The notes beneath the pieces are model-generated. The model did no database searches and was not told the DNA's origin. It saw nothing but the letters and a program-made list of their open reading frames with translations. Source: Tanypteryx hageni (Eukaryota; Arthropoda; Insecta; Odonata; Petaluridae). Taken from it: 64,000 nt of DNA. Made by a program: the position numbers and the translations under genes. Location of the stretch: contig CM054113.1 in assembly GCA_028673005.1 (NCBI GenBank), positions 212,403,504 to 212,467,503 on the forward strand, read 5' to 3'. Numbering within the stretch: the stretch's first letter is position 1; the number at the start of each line of letters is the position of its first letter. Positions 22,266 to 35,663 of this stretch are shown here, in pieces.

Positions 22266-23987
22266 TAAGGATGCGTCCGAATGATTTGAATGCCAATTGA
22301 GGGTTTTATTATGCCGCACAGTGTATTCGCTTTGAGCCTTCAAAATCTCGGACTCTCTTTTTTTTATTTTCCGCTGGAGTGGTGAGAGGACGGCGGTCTC
22401 CCCTTTATGGGTTAGAAGACGGGATCCCTTATTCAGCGAAATTTCATTACGTGGAAATGATTTTTTTTCGCCGCGATGACTATTACATAAAGTGAGAGAG
22501 AAAGAGCTTCCTTCTCCCCACTTTTTTTAAGCGAGCATCTGGCGTCGCCATGGCGTTAGTAATTAATGAAATTTTAAAAATCATCCGACAATAATCCTTT
22601 TCGAGGTTGTGTTAGCACGTCGCGAGATGTAACGAACACGTTCGGATTCATTTAAAAAAAAGAACGGGTTTGATAAGTTGGTGTATCGTCTGTGACGCAT
22701 CGGCGATGAATTCTTTTTAAACCTCGATGCAGAAAATATGGAATGCGAAGCTTTTTTATCGCTTCGTCTGTTAGTGATTTCTATTTCGCTGTGATTATTA
22801 TAATTTTATTTCGTTGCTTCCGTTTAAAAGTTCAAATGTTCTAAAATAAAAAAATGCGACCACGTTATGTGTTATATACTCAAAGCAAACATTTGCTGAA
22901 CACTATATATGACCTAATTTTCGTCGTATTTTTGTATGCTCTTGAACAATAATTCACTGTATTTGTAAGAAGATTTAAAAAAAATAAAAATAGACGGCCA
23001 CAAACGTTGAACACGACGGCAGGTTTGAAAACCCGCAACATAATCATTTAGACCCATGCATGTAATTGACCCCTACAACCAAGACCGTTAGTATAGAATA
23101 TTTACGGATAAAATATAATATCTAGAAATTAAGCTAGGTTGAACAAAAGCCCTAGATTTTCCGTCATTTGTCACGGTTTTTAGTACTATGTCCAGGTCTT
23201 CTGATAAAAGTCTTTTGGGACACCGTATTTTCTTTTATTCGTCATTCGTACCACTTGAGTAGAAATCACTGCGTGGCAAGATATCTCGGTAAAAATTTTC
23301 TCCCATTGATTTCCTGATCAACTCTGTAATAATTCCCTGAACGTATTTTTTAATTTGTAAAATTATCGTCTACCTTTTGAACCACATTACAACCAAGCAA
23401 CGCAAATTTAGGTATGGGTATCAAAAACGACAAAAAGACTGAAAATCACATACTGCTTTGTCCGATTTTTCTTCTTCAGAATCTAATCACCCCAAAATTA
23501 AGCCCGATTGATAATAAATTCAACCTCACTCATCTCACCGAAGACAGAACGAGAAGGAAAAATGACAAACATTCTTATGAGCTGACAAACTTGAAGGATT
23601 CGGGTAATTCAATTTATAAACGCTTGTAAGAGGAAATACGCAAAATTTTTGTATCGAAGTTAATGTATGAATATGAACTGTTACAAACGCTTAAAATTCG
23701 AAATGCTTGCAGCGTGCTGAAATTCCAGCATTAAATCACTCGATGATTCCTAATGTCCAAATTGATAGTTATATAATGAGAATTTTAATCTCTAATCTAA
23801 ACGTCTATTTTTTCGTCTAAAAATATTGTTGTTACTATGGAAAATTGAAACTACCTACTATTTAGGCAAGAGAATGAATGGAAATGGAAAAAATGGTTAG
23901 GAAAACCTTTCGGTGTTTTTAGACTTTTATTGTCTGGAATTCATTGTGCGCATGACTTAAAAATTAAATTGAGTGGAGGAATAATTA
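22266..23987. other. Unassigned AT-rich DNA
   Basis: I see no gene or repeat. It ends at the left target-site copy of the large hAT element. Confidence 0.55.
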
Positions 23988-24548
23988 CTCTAAATTAATG
24001 GTTCTCAAAGGGGGCGCCACCGCCCCCCGAGGGGCGTTTAAGAATTTTGAGGGGTGCTTTGTAACACCAATAAGGGGGGAGATACGGCCATTTAAAAGAA
24101 TTTCTGCCATTTGCAGTTATATTTTTACGATGAGTTCTGAGATTTTCTATTTATAAACAGTTAATTCAGAATAGTGAATATGCAGTTTTTTATTAGAAAA
24201 GTAAGAAACTCCTACATTTCACTGTCATGTTTTCGTCCTATTGAGCGAAGTTCCTTTGATATTCATCTGTCTCTAGATTGCCAGCACCATCTACCAGCGC
24301 GTGACGTTTATTCGGCTGTTTTTTCTGTGTAGTTGTAATGCGATCACATGTTTACGTAGGTAGCACCATGCGTGCGCGTGCGCTTTGAAAGTTTTGAACA
24401 GCGAGTCGTAACGCGTGGGCGCTCTTGGCGATAACTATTGCTATATTCAGTAATCCTCAGTTACAACCCAAATAATTGTGTTAGTATGTAGTGTAGTGTA
24501 ATTGTGTTTACTGTTTACGTACTATTAAATTATTAGCCCTTACTAGAA

Positions 24549-26237
24549 ATGGCGCAAACTAAGAAGAAATGCTGGCAAAACTCAATGGAGTATTTGAAAT
24601 TTGGGTTCATCGCTTCCGATACAAATCAACAATTATCAATGTGCTTGCTGTGCGAACATTTTTTTTCTAACGAAGCAATGAAACCATCAAGGCTTAGTGA
24701 ACATTTAATGAAGAAACATGCTGGCATAGTGGTTAAAGATGTGACATATTTCCGTGTTTCAAAGGAAAAATTTGTAAAACGAAATACTATGTTTGGAATG
24801 CTTAAGAAATGTGCGAATCAGATGGATAGAGGGCTCATTGTTTCTCGTGGTAATAAATATGGTAAGCCGCACAATATCGGAGAAACATTGATATTACCAG
24901 CTGTAAAGGAAGTTGTTAGCATGATGATGGAACGAAGTTCTACTGAAGTCATTTCACTATTACCATTAAGTAATAACTCTGTTTGTAGAAAGATTGATGA
25001 AATGGCAAATTACATTGAAAATCAACTACGCAAAGACCTAAAAACAATGGAATTTTTGTTACAACTGGATGAAAGTACTTTGCGCGATAAGAAAGCTTTG
25101 CTACTTGCATATGTGCATTTTTTTAATGAAGCAGTCGTAGATAAATTGCTATTTTCCAAATTGCTGACAACGGACACCAAAGGTTTTTCAATATTTCAAG
25201 TTGTCGAGCAATATTTACAGAGAAAGAAATTCCTTTTGGTAATGTTATCGCATGCACAACTGATGGAGCGCCAGCTATGATTGGCTGTCAGCGTGGTTTT
25301 ATAGCACATTTGAAAAATTCAGCACCCGGCGTTTTTGCCATTCATTGTGTTGTCCATAGGCAGCATTTAGTCGCTAAACATCTTGGCGAACGTCTCCATA
25401 AATCATTGAATGTTATCAAGAATGCCATTAATAAAATAAAGACTCATTTCTTGAACGATCATTTGTTTCGGCAACTGGGCCATGAAAATGAAGAAGAATT
25501 TGAGCGACTTCTGTTACACATAGAAGTCAGATGGCTTTCAAAAGGAAATCGCTTGAAGCGATTTTACGAACTATTTGGTACTACTGTAGAATTTTTTATT
25601 CAAGTAATGAAAAATTAAGTGTTGAACTTAAATTGCTACGAAATGACGCAGCATATTTTTCAGATGCATTCAAGAAGCTGAATGAGAGTCTGCTCAAGCT
25701 GCAAGGAAACAAAATCAACCTTATCAAGACAAAAGGAATTGTCATGAGTTTCATCAACAAACCTACTTTGTTTAAGAATAACCCTGCTTGCAGAGAGCTT
25801 TTTCAGTTTCCATCTTTGCCATAACTAAGTAAGGATAAACTCTCCGACACTGATTTGCAAATTTATTGTGCTCACGTCGATGCTGTTATAGAGGATATGT
25901 TGATAATATTTAATGATTTGAATGAACTTTGTGTACCAGATTGGGCTATCAATCAATTTTCAACGGATGTACAAAGTGTAAGACAAGATTTACAAGAAGA
26001 ATTACTTGAGCTGCAAAATGACTTTGAAGCCAGAGCACGATTCAATGCAACTGTTTACGAAACATTATGGATCCATGAACGAATTTCGTACCCCCACCTT
26101 TGGCAAGAAATAAAATTACTGAGCAATGAAATCGATTATAAATATGTGAGAGAGGAGATTTGAGACTTTACTTATTCAACCTAGAACCCAACATTTGTAA
26201 ACTCGCTGAGTCGCACCAAGCTCAGGGATCTCATTAA
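24549..26237 (+). pseudogene. ZBED5/Buster-like hAT transposase pseudogene
   Basis: A BED-type zinc finger begins at residue 32 (CLLC, then H52 and H57 in HLMKKH). A hAT catalytic first aspartate is visible in LLQLDEST (D174). After a frameshift near 25220-25230 the next frame carries NVIACTTDGAPAM (second conserved acidic region), HCVVHRQHLVAKHL and EVRWLSKG, all typical of the ZBED5/FAM200/SCAND3-type transposase family. A second frameshift near 25600 leads to a third frame, which is interrupted by TAA at 25822-25824. The C-terminus resumes in yet another frame as RLYLFNLEPNICKLAESHQA, ending at TAA 26235. The dimerisation core normally just upstream of that tail is missing, apparently by deletion around 26160. 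The start ATG fits the family. With two frameshifts, a stop and a C-terminal deletion it is dead. Confidence 0.9.
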
Positions 26238-26613
26238 AAGTGCCCGTTTAAGGTGCTGAAGGATTTTGAAAATGGTTTCCTTTTTAATTTTGTGGCTAGA
26301 CACACACCAAACTACTTACCTGTATTAAATGTCCTTTTCATTAAAGGGTATCTATTTTTATGTTGATTAATACAATGTAACTATAATGAAGTGACCTAAC
26401 CTTTCGACAGAGAGGGAGAGAGGAAGTCACGTGATCTCTCAGGAGAAGATGAGATGGCCGTTGGAGACAAGGGAAGTGGTAAGCGCTAAGATAAGATGTA
26501 GTTTGGGGAAAAATGTTCCATGTATCTTTCAATAATGTCCTCCTTATTTTCATGTATTTTGTAGAGTATTATTTGCGACATCATCGTCGTAATAAGGTTT
26601 TTCTGCTATTTTA

Positions 26614-26763
26614 AGAGTAAGGCGACTGGATGCGGCCCGCAAAACATTTTCATCCGGCCCTTGTGTTTTAAAGTAAACACTTGAACTTGGTTGTAAACAT
26701 TGGCCGCATGAAAATCTTTCGCGGGCCGCATCCGGTCCTGATTGCATCCAGTTTCCTTACTCT
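26614..26763. repeat. Inverted repeat with GCGGCCCGC arms
   Basis: The left arm 26614-26640 (AGAGTAAGG...GCGGCCCGC) matches, in reverse, 26721-26763. The right arm has a 16 bp insertion, by eye. GC-rich GGCCCGC interiors are common in hAT subterminal regions. This may be the subterminal part of the large hAT element or a second, nested one. Confidence 0.65.
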
Positions 26764-26872
26764 TACAAATGTAGAAGCGGCCGCTCGACCACATAACAGG
26801 GTGGAGGGCGTTGAAAAATATTATTTGGCATTGGCGTTGGCCTCGGAAAGGTTGGAAACCGCTGCTCTATAT

Positions 26873-27460
26873 ATGTATATCGAAGTTACTTATGATTTTG
26901 TCCGAGTTTAGTCCGGGACTAACGTGGGGACCGCTCTGGACTTAGTGCTCAACTTCATGATAAGTATCATACAGTCCAAGTCGTGTCGTACACGAATTAT
27001 ATAAGGTCGTAGAGAATGAAGATCGGAAGAGTGAGATGTGAGCGAGATGGATAAAATCGAGAAAAAAATCGGAAACATTAAAAAATAAATCAATGAGCTG
27101 GCATTGCGACAAATTTCCAATAAATTAGTCATCATAGGAATAATTCCAGTGGTCGAGAGGTTGTGATGATCTTTAAATTGGTGGTTGGTGAGTCATCATC
27201 TAAATAACTGCAACATCTACTTGTGCAAACAGTTTGACGGTCGAAGAAGTTGAGTATCTATCGAAATGATATTTGTAATCAGTCGTATTAAATTATATAT
27301 GTCAACGTAAAAGATGGCCATTCCTTTTAGTGTCGTTTTTCATGTACACCGTTGCATGATATCGTTTACTTATCGAATCTAAATGTACATTTAGCATAGT
27401 AATCGTGAAAATTATATGAGATGTTCAACTCATCTCAGAATGAGATGGTAAAAATGGATC
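26873..27460. other. Unassigned AT-rich DNA
   Basis: Nothing recognised. Short open frames only. Confidence 0.55.
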
Positions 27461-27464
27461 ATAG

Positions 27465-27600
27465 AGCATTCTAAAAAAGGAGAATTACTTTGCCACCATA
27501 ATTCAGTGATGGAATATCCGTTCAGCAAGTGGAGGATCCGGGTTCGAATCCCAGTCATGACAGGATTTTCCCCTGATTTTAAATTTCTACCAAGTTTCAT
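27465..27600 (+). repeat. tRNA-Gly-derived SINE (plus strand)
   Basis: The upstream segment GGAGAATTACTTTGCCACC is followed by ATTCAGTGATGGAATATCCG, GGATCCGGGTTCGAATCCCA and a tail, GATTTTCCCCTGATTTT. The same order (segment, tRNA head, TTTTC-CTGATTT tail) is seen on the minus strand at 56.53-56.70 kb and in the 20.9 kb palindrome, so these copies form one family. Confidence 0.75.
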
Positions 27601-27604
27601 CTCA

Positions 27605-28250
27605 GAATAATGGAATTTAATCTCCAAAAAGCAATTTCATCGCGCATTCTAAAATCAAATTTGTAAGATGGAGCATCTAGATGTGACGGGATTGTAATGC
27701 AGAAATGTTTACTCTCATTTTATCTGCATCAGAAAAATCATATTTCCTATGCATTACTTATCCTTTGCAACTAGCCATGCAATTGCATGGGAAAGTTTTC
27801 TTCGCGATTGAAAATTAGCTTTTAGTGTTTTATCCGCGGCGCATAACTTAAAATGTGCTATATAGTTAATCCCTCTCTAACTAACCAGAGTTAGAGGATG
27901 AGATCTCTTGTAGGATTAACTTCGGAGATGTTACCCTGATCCAATGGTAGGAATTATAGAATTGAAGAAAATAAAGGAAGATAGTGACGAAGGAAAGTAG
28001 CAGTGAGTTTTGTCCTTCACTTCTATTATATAAATCGTGAAATACGTCGAGCAGACGGATAAGAAAGACGCCTTGTATTTCTGGCTCATCGACTTAGGAA
28101 AGAAAAACTCAACGAATGAGAAGTATCATTTCCAGCGAACGCGTTAATGTTTGGCTTCCCTCTTCATCGTTTATCTCGAATTTTTGTCTTTACGAGTCGC
28201 GTAAAGAATGCCACCGTCCCGATATGGACGGAATATAATTCTTTCGTCGA
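27605..28250. other. Unassigned DNA
   Basis: A small hairpin, CTCTAACT / AGTTAGAG, lies at about 27874-27896. No gene or RNA is recognisable. Confidence 0.5.
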
Positions 28251-28254
28251 GGAA

Positions 28255-28910
28255 TTGATCGAAAAAGAGAGAGACAGATAGAGAGAGAGAGAGCCAGATA
28301 TAGAGAGGTAGCAATAGAGACGGAGGGCGAGAACAGAGGGAGGGAGAGAGGAGGTGCCAAGAAGGAAAAATTTCGATTCCCCTCCATCTCTTCCCCCATC
28401 TTTAGTGTCCCAGCGAACCGGACGGCGAAGAACCCAATCGCATTGGCGCTGTCTTTAGAAGCGACAGGAGAGCGAAGTGTTAATTTCCCCGAATTTTAAT
28501 CGAGCATTTGGCGGAAGGAGGGAGAGGAAAGAAGGAAGGGGAGGGCGTATGGGGGAGGGTGGAGGGGGAGGGACGTAGGGAGGAAGGAAGTTGGAAGAGG
28601 AAGAAAGAAAAGAATAGGAAAAAGAGAAGGCGAAGGGGGTGGAGACGGGATGTAGCAGAGATAACGAGGTTTTTGTCTACCTCCATAAGGGATAGAAATA
28701 CGTAGTAGGGGCGGGAGGGGGAAAGGGAAGGCGGAAAACGTGAGATAGAAATGCGGAAAAGAGTGAAGACTTAAAGATGGGAGTTGGGAAGTTAAAGAGC
28801 AGAAGGAAACGCGGCGTCGAGGAGAGGGGATGTGTTGGAAAGGGGGAGTAGGGGTGGTTGGGGGAAAAGAGAGGTGGGCGAATTGAAAAAAAGGAAATTA
28901 AACCTCGGAG
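28255..28910. repeat. GA-rich polypurine domain (plus strand)
   Basis: GAGAGA and GGGAGGGA runs through 28265-28360 and 28510-28690, then a looser purine bias to 28910. The 202-residue minus-strand frame over 28677-29285 is a composition product. Confidence 0.8.
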
Positions 28911-29965
28911 GAGCCGAATAAATCGGAAAGAGGCTCCCGTCGCCTTTTTTGACGGCGATATCTTGTCAAAGGTTGAGTGGATAGACAAGTACTGCCGCTT
29001 CTGCTCAGCGGGCGAGAGAAAAATTGTTATTCGCTTCTGGTCCGGTTGAGTGGCGTGGATGCCCCGGCGTCGGAGGAAAGATAAAAGGAAGTCGGATGAT
29101 GAATCGAAAAGCATGAGGAAAGGAGCGGCGGCGGTGGAGAGACTATTGGAACCTCTCTCTCTTTCTCTCTCGTTCTTTCTCATTCCCTTCCTGAGATCGC
29201 CGCGATTCGAACGTCTCCTGTTTTCGCAGTTTCGTTTACTCGATGGCGTTGCGCTGAGAAGAGAGCTTGCTAATCTTTGCAACATTGTGGAGAGAGATTT
29301 TTTAAAATTTTTTAGAGGAGAATTTCCGGAGAATCTTGTTCACAAAAGAAACATATTTGGAACCTTATTAAACGTGTCGTCCCACCGCGTGGCGCAGCGA
29401 AAAATATTATTTCCAGTCTCTCATTTTATCCGTGCGCTGGTTAAAATAACGAGTGCTTATCAACGGCGGAATAAGCTTATTTTTTATTTTTATGCTGAAA
29501 TAATGGAGCTGTTTTTGAAGAGAAATGATGAAAATTAAATTGAATAGCTTAAATAGAAAGAAAGATGGGCTTTTATTTATCGCAGTGCCCATTGACATTG
29601 GCAGGTTTTGGACAATTGAGAATGTTACCAAAGATTAGTGTAATATTAGTAATGAGTGGAGATTACGGCGTAGATAATATAAAGAAATGAGTCAACTAAA
29701 TTCCGGCATAGGAGTTGATCCCTTCCTTTATATAAAAGATTAGTGTCCTTTTATCTCATCATGCTTTTTAATCATCCTTCATGAGTGTTAATAGCTTTCA
29801 CGTGTGATTCAGGATACTTTAAAACCATTAAATATAGATTTTTAAATATAGTAATTCCATCAAGACATGATATTGCTTGTTGAGTGATAAACGTAATTAA
29901 TACCATTACGATAAAAATTGTTATACTGTAAAATATTTTTCACATTTTCATTATTATGCCGAATA
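28911..29965. other. Unassigned DNA
   Basis: A 162-residue open frame (29050-29538, plus) begins in purine-rich DNA and has no recognisable domain. No RNA gene was seen. Confidence 0.45.
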
Positions 29966-29967
29966 AC

Positions 29968-30275
29968 ACGTAACTCGTAGCTACTAAAGCAGTATGATTT
30001 CACGTAGCGGTCCCATGTTCGAATCCTGTGGAGGTCGGATTTTTCAACCTGGGGTCATCCCGTCCCCTACTTGTGCGCTTTCAGGAGACCACACAAGTGG
30101 GTGGTCCGTCCTTTGGAAGGGACGTTAAGTTGTTGGCCCCCTTGGTCCTCTTCGTAAAGAGTAGGGTAATGCCGGCACCGGGTTTCCCTCCTTCCTTGTG
30201 TATGTGTTTGGTGCGGAAGGAGTTATGGCTATAATAACCCAAGAGGTTCATTAGCCAGAAATACAAACAAACAGA
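29968..30275 (+). repeat. Full-length-like SINE with tRNA head and conserved body
   Basis: A tRNA-like head (A-box-like GTAGCTACTAAAGCAG, B box TGTTCGAATCC at about 30017) is followed by a GC-richer body. The body includes GTCCGTCCTTTGGAAGGGAC and GTTAAGTTGTTGGCCCCC, which resemble the core shared by several arthropod SINE families (from memory). It ends in an A-rich tail (ATACAAACAAACAGA). Length is about 0.3 kb. No target duplication was resolved. Confidence 0.7.
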
Positions 30276-32275
30276 GTGTTCTCCTAAGTAATTCTCACTG
30301 GTGTAGCCACGAACTCTTATTTTTTGTCATGCTTACCCTATCCAAGCACCGAATAAACAATTATATCACGGCTCATTTAGAAAATAATTTCCAAAGATCT
30401 TTTATCGTATGTGCGACGCTTTATACAATAACATTGGTTTTGGCGTAAAACTAAGACATACAGCTTATTCAAGACCAGTGCAAAAACCCGCCAATATGGC
30501 GGGAAGGAATAGATTACTTGTTATTAAAATTAAATTCTCGTACTTATTATTCTTTGAATTCCTTTATTCATATATTTAAAATGTAAAAATTTGATTCGAA
30601 ATAGCAACATAAAGTAGATAACTAAATCATTATTCATTTTCCAAAGAAAAAATAGTCAATAACGTTATATATCAGAAACAACATAATCATTAAAAACAAA
30701 ATTTCATTTTTTCATTCGTTCTTTCGTTCACGTCCCTAATTCGTGCCGTGACCCTCAAATGCAACTGCAATCAAGTGATTTTCCCTCTAAGGATTTAAAA
30801 GCAAACTCGATATTAAAATAATCACAGTAATGTCAATATGTCAACAACGTTTTCGTTGTTATGTAAACAATATAAAAAGAAAATTATAAATAATAATTAT
30901 TTTCCATAAAGTAATTAAAGGCATAAAATGGAAATTATCTTACGTTTAGATTTAAATTGCTTTTATATAAATTTAACTATTAAGTAGATAAAGACATAAA
31001 CTGTATATTAGAATAATTACAATCATGCACTTGCCCAGAAATTTACTTAGGGAGGAGGAGGGGCGGGGTCTGAGGCCGAAAACCAATTTCCAGCAATTGA
31101 TTAAATAAAAGTCTTATTCAAATAATATAAACTTTTATAACGTTTTTAGTTCTCATAACTCAACGCAGCAAGTGGCAGCATAGAAAGAGGAAACGTAGCA
31201 AGTTTGTAGTGTGGTTATTGCAGATTCCACAAATGTCTGTACACCAGGGAGGGGTCCGAACCCCCAGGACCCCTCCACTGGTTACGTCCTTGATTACAAT
31301 ATTTATTACGAAGTAACAACACCCGTCTTTGCATGCATGTTGATAAAAAAAATTGGACGGTAGGGAGACGGACAGCGCCAGGGAGTGGAGAGGTGTTGAA
31401 CCTCGAAGCGATATCCTAAATTTGTCCAAGGAGCAACAATGCGATTGCCCTTGACGAGGAAATATTTTCAACCCAAAAAACAGCAAAATTTTCGTGTTGA
31501 AACCAAATGCATGGTTCGATTCGGCGCGTATTTCAAAATCGACGCTAGGGAAATGAATTTTTAATCTTTACGGCGTTGTTTGGTTCAAGTACCATATTCG
31601 TACGACGATTCTAAGTAATTTTAAAACGAGAATGAAAATTATGCTGCGAAGATAAATACAAAACTGAGATTCTATTCCATTAGTAATAGAGTTGATTCGT
31701 TCAGTCTAATCCATGATTTTTAACCTAAAATCAAGTTAAAATTTTGAAACCAATTTTAAAATTGCTTCACTAATTCAGTGAATGAATCACGCAAGATTTG
31801 TTTTGCCATGAAAATCGTTAATAAACCCAACTAATGGTGCAATATTTAAAGAAATGTATAGGTAGCTTACCCACAAACTTTTTAGCTCGGTGTATAAACA
31901 ACCCCTTGTTTTTGAAAAGCCAAGCGGATATACAGCGCCGTACATTATAGAAGGCAACTGCGACGAAAATGATTTACTGCTCCTTTAGCGATTAGATTTA
32001 AACAAGCGATGCGTCGAACCCAACTTCGATATAATATATCCTCCCGCATTCAATTAGTCCCCCATAGGGGATTACGGCGTAAGTGATGTTAGACTTTGTT
32101 GACGATATTTCCCCCCTCTTTCACCCCTTTCGCGGGGGCCTTAAAGACGTCGATGCAAAGTGCGGAGGAAGAGGATGAAGGAGATCCGTGGAGTTAAGAG
32201 AATCGCCTTATTCGGGTTATGAGGGAGAACGTGTCACGCATAAAGAGACGCTTTAAAACCCTTTCTTAACCCCTT
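30276..32275. other. Unassigned AT-rich DNA
   Basis: At 31044-31070 and 31235-31285, GGGAGGAGGAGGGGCGGGG and GGGTCCGAACCCCCAGGACC look like opposite ends of an old MITE. The ends do not align well enough to call. No coding signal. Confidence 0.4.
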
Positions 32276-32279
32276 GCAC

Positions 32280-32765
32280 ACGAGATGCGTACCCCTCCCC
32301 ACTTCTTCTCACTCCCCTCCCCTCCCGTCCGTCCTCCCACGCCCCCTACACCTTCATTGTTTTCCACACGGAGCATAAATCCCACCATAATCTGAGGAAA
32401 TCCTCTCGCACTAGCTAACACACCCTCCTCTCTCTCTCCCTTCCCCCTCCCTCACTATATCTGACCTTTCTGCTCCGCTCACACCCTTTTCCCTCTCGCA
32501 TATTCCTCCCTCCCCTCTCTCTCTCTCGCCCCTGAATGAGGCAGGTTCTTCCCTTCTCCCCCTCCATTTTCCTTCGAACTGAATAACTCCTTTCTTCTCA
32601 ACCCAGAGACCTCCCCCTACCCCCTCCTTCTCTCCCTCCATCGTCTACCTCTAAATCACTCCCTTCATCTGAACTCCTTACCCCACCGCCTTCGCTACCT
32701 CTCTCTCTTTATTCTCTCTCCCCTTCTTCCTTATTATCCCCCCTTCCCTCCCTCTCATGCGCCTC
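32280..32765. repeat. Polypyrimidine tract (plus strand)
   Basis: CT-rich sequence with CTCTCTCTC runs. Minus-strand open frame 32411-32641 is GER-rich low complexity. Confidence 0.9.
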
Positions 32766-32769
32766 GAAA

Positions 32770-35570
32770 AAACCGAGCCAACTAGCTGAAGAATAGCAAA
32801 AAGATGTTCTTTAGGAACCATGTTTCAAACTGACGTCGGTAGGGGCGTGTTGAGCAAAAGGTGTCCATAAAGCATCTACGGCTGTGTCTTGTCATAATAA
32901 TGATATAATATTAAAACTTGAATGGGCGGGAGAAGCTTTTATGGGAATGTTTTTACATTATCGTCGCATTTGCTTCCAAATAGTGTGAATGAGGAATCCA
33001 CTGATACAAAATCTTCTCACGGGTATTAAGATTATAGTATACCTTTCCTATTCAAGAAGGTAAATGGAGAATTTTCCTTTCTCCAGTGGAAAGGTGGTTG
33101 TCTTTGTTAGAGGTCGGATACACCGATCAATTTTTCAACCTAGCTCATTGTAGTTATTTGAAGATAATTACCTTGTAAGGAGAACCGCCTGCTGAAAAAT
33201 TAGATTTTACAATGGATCGAGGGGAATACAAATTTTAAACTGTTTAACTAGGTCTTATATAAAAATAATTTCATCATTAAAACACTGCGATATAATGCGG
33301 CTACAATTATTTTTCTTGGCGCAAACTAGTTCTAAACGCTTGAGTGTAAATGCACTACAGATTTATCCACTTGCTCTTCTGTCAGCAAATCAGTTTTGAC
33401 GTCACCCCCGTTCCAATATTTAATCGTCCGCGCTGGTAAAAGTCAGTTTGCACGAACACTTCTCACTTGTTGTCTGCGAGATGCATGAATGTGGTCATCA
33501 AAAGTGCTACATCTATCCTATACGATGTGTTTCTCACCATGGAAACTACTAAGTCTTTAGGATGTCCAACTTAATCGCTAGCAGAATAATGTTCTCCGAA
33601 TTTTTTTGATCAATGCAAACAACTAGTTTACGGAACGTTGGCTAAGAAAAATCTCTTGTAAAAATTTCAGTATAAGAACAATCCCTGCTTTTGTTTACCA
33701 CGACGTTGCATGCTTTATTTTGAGAGTATCGAAACTGTTGCGCGGAATATTTATCTTATCTTAAATATAAAAATAATTTTTCTTCCGCGTTGGTAATAGT
33801 TTCCTCAAAGTTAAGACCCTCTATTGAATCTTAATCTTTTTTAAATTTCTAAAGACCTTACGGCTCTTTTGATATATTAATCATAAATTTTAATTTGCTA
33901 ATAGAACCCTCAGCTGCAAGTTTATTTTATCTCGCTTTATCTTTGAAAGACTTTCTCTCGTTCTCTGAGCGTATTTTTTTACCCATTTAATCCCTTGTGA
34001 CTCATTCGATGGCGTTAACACGAAACTTTAGTTCTCTAGATACGAGAAGGAAGTTCACGACAAAACAGTTTACCCGTTGCGATATTCATAATATTTTTCT
34101 CCTCCTACCCTTAGGATGGTAAATACACTAATAAAATAATACCTAATATGGACAGATCAAAGGTCAAGAGTGGACTCATTTTATATTACGGATTTTGAAA
34201 GTCAGTTAAGGTGATTTATTCAAGTATGAATCGGAAGAAAATACCTTGCTTGAAACGCTCAGTTTTGTTCTAAAACCTAAACTCTGTATGTGTGCATACA
34301 GGAGAATTGCATGGTCTGCAAATATAGTTGTTTTAATATATACGAATACACAGAAGTTTAATTTCAAGTAAGCTGTTTTGAATTTTTGCGATTCCTTAGA
34401 GGTAAAACGTTCGAGCGTCAGAATATTTGAATGTATTCGTCAATATCATTTTCCTAATTAAGTATTACATAAAGGCAGCGTAAAACCTCAATTGAAAGTA
34501 GTTAAATTGCGCATTTGATTAACGATTAATTTACATGTATTTGATTCTGACCATGATTTTCAGAAGAAATTAAAAAAATATAATACGGATAAGGCATTTA
34601 AAAAGTACCGCGCAAAATATTGTCGTGATCACGATGTCTTATTTTAGCGTATAGGTCTACCGCGGTCAAAAGAACATTTTGGGTGTACTGTGGGTGTGGC
34701 CTAATCCCTCACTCCATTTGGAACCCTCCCCTCTAGCCCTTACTTATCGCACGGGCTATCGCTCTCTCGGTCCTTTTCTAACTACTCTCTTGCCAAATAT
34801 TCGCAAAACTTCGTCTAGGCAGTCAACTGTAAACAGTGAGAACTGTCAACCTGAGGAGGAGAAGGATGGGCTAGCGGTGGGGTGGGGGTAGTCAAGATGA
34901 CAGAGGGAACTTCCCCTCCGTGCGCGGCCGAAATCCGCATATGTTCTTATGAATGCGACAGGCCCATAGTAAAGACGATATAATGTGAGCCATGCCCCTC
35001 CCCCATTTGGTGAATATTGAATATATTTTTAGTGAAAGTTTCATTCCGATATTTTATTCGAATCACTAGTTATGGGTTTTTATAGTAACGTTACGTGCAT
35101 TTTGATGCCAACCATATAGAATTACGCGGCGTCGTTACAGGGATTCAATGTTAACAGATATTAGGTTTTCGTCTGATTCGAGTGTAACTCATAAACGCTG
35201 TTATCACCATGGCATGCTGCATAACAGGGATCGCCAACAAGTAGCATTGAATCACTAAGACTCTCGCAGACATTCAAGCGTCCGCTTAAAAAAGATTGCT
35301 GTGGTTATAATTTTGATGTAGATAAGTGCGTTGGGTATAGCATTAACGAGAACGTCCGTTCAATAAAACCCAAATAAATTATTTGTTAACTAACCTAACT
35401 AACGCCACGGCAACCACTATCACTCTCACGAGCAACCACATGTTTTCCCTCTCCTATGTAAAATCATAGCTCATATTATTCCGGACGGACTAAATATTTA
35501 TCATAAACCGTACGTGAAAAAAAATTGTCGCCACTCACCATGATCGCAGTAATTCTCCAATTGTAAAAAT
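32770..35570. other. Unassigned intergenic DNA
   Basis: Nearly 3 kb without a recognisable gene, RNA or delimitable repeat. A GC-richer patch at 34680-34930 has a 70-residue frame without known motifs. Confidence 0.5.
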
Positions 35571-35593
35571 AACGTATCGTTGTGCTCAGTGAA

Positions 35594-35594
<1 letters not shown>

Positions 35595-35660
<66 letters not shown>
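35595..35660. repeat. (TA)n microsatellite
   Basis: About 33 uninterrupted TA units on the left side of the second 147 bp segment copy. Confidence 0.95.

Positions 35661-35663
<3 letters not shown>

Larger units (their letters stand above)
23988..26872 (+). mobile_element. Probable 2.87 kb hAT (Buster-like) transposon
   Basis: The left end TAATGGTTCTCAAAGGGGG at 23996 has the GGTTCTCAAA core of hAT termini. The right end at 26864 reads, in reverse complement, CAGCGGTTTCCAACCTTTCC. The flanks ctctaaat (23988-23995) and ctctatat (26865-26872) agree at 7 of 8 bases with central T-A. Between them lies a Buster/ZBED5-like transposase pseudogene. The terminal repeats match only loosely and the two ends could belong to nested elements, so the boundaries are less certain than the transposase call. 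Confidence 0.6.

Noticed and set aside
31035..31285. MITE with GGGTCC-rich ends
   Set aside because: The two ends share only G/C-rich composition, and no target duplication was found.
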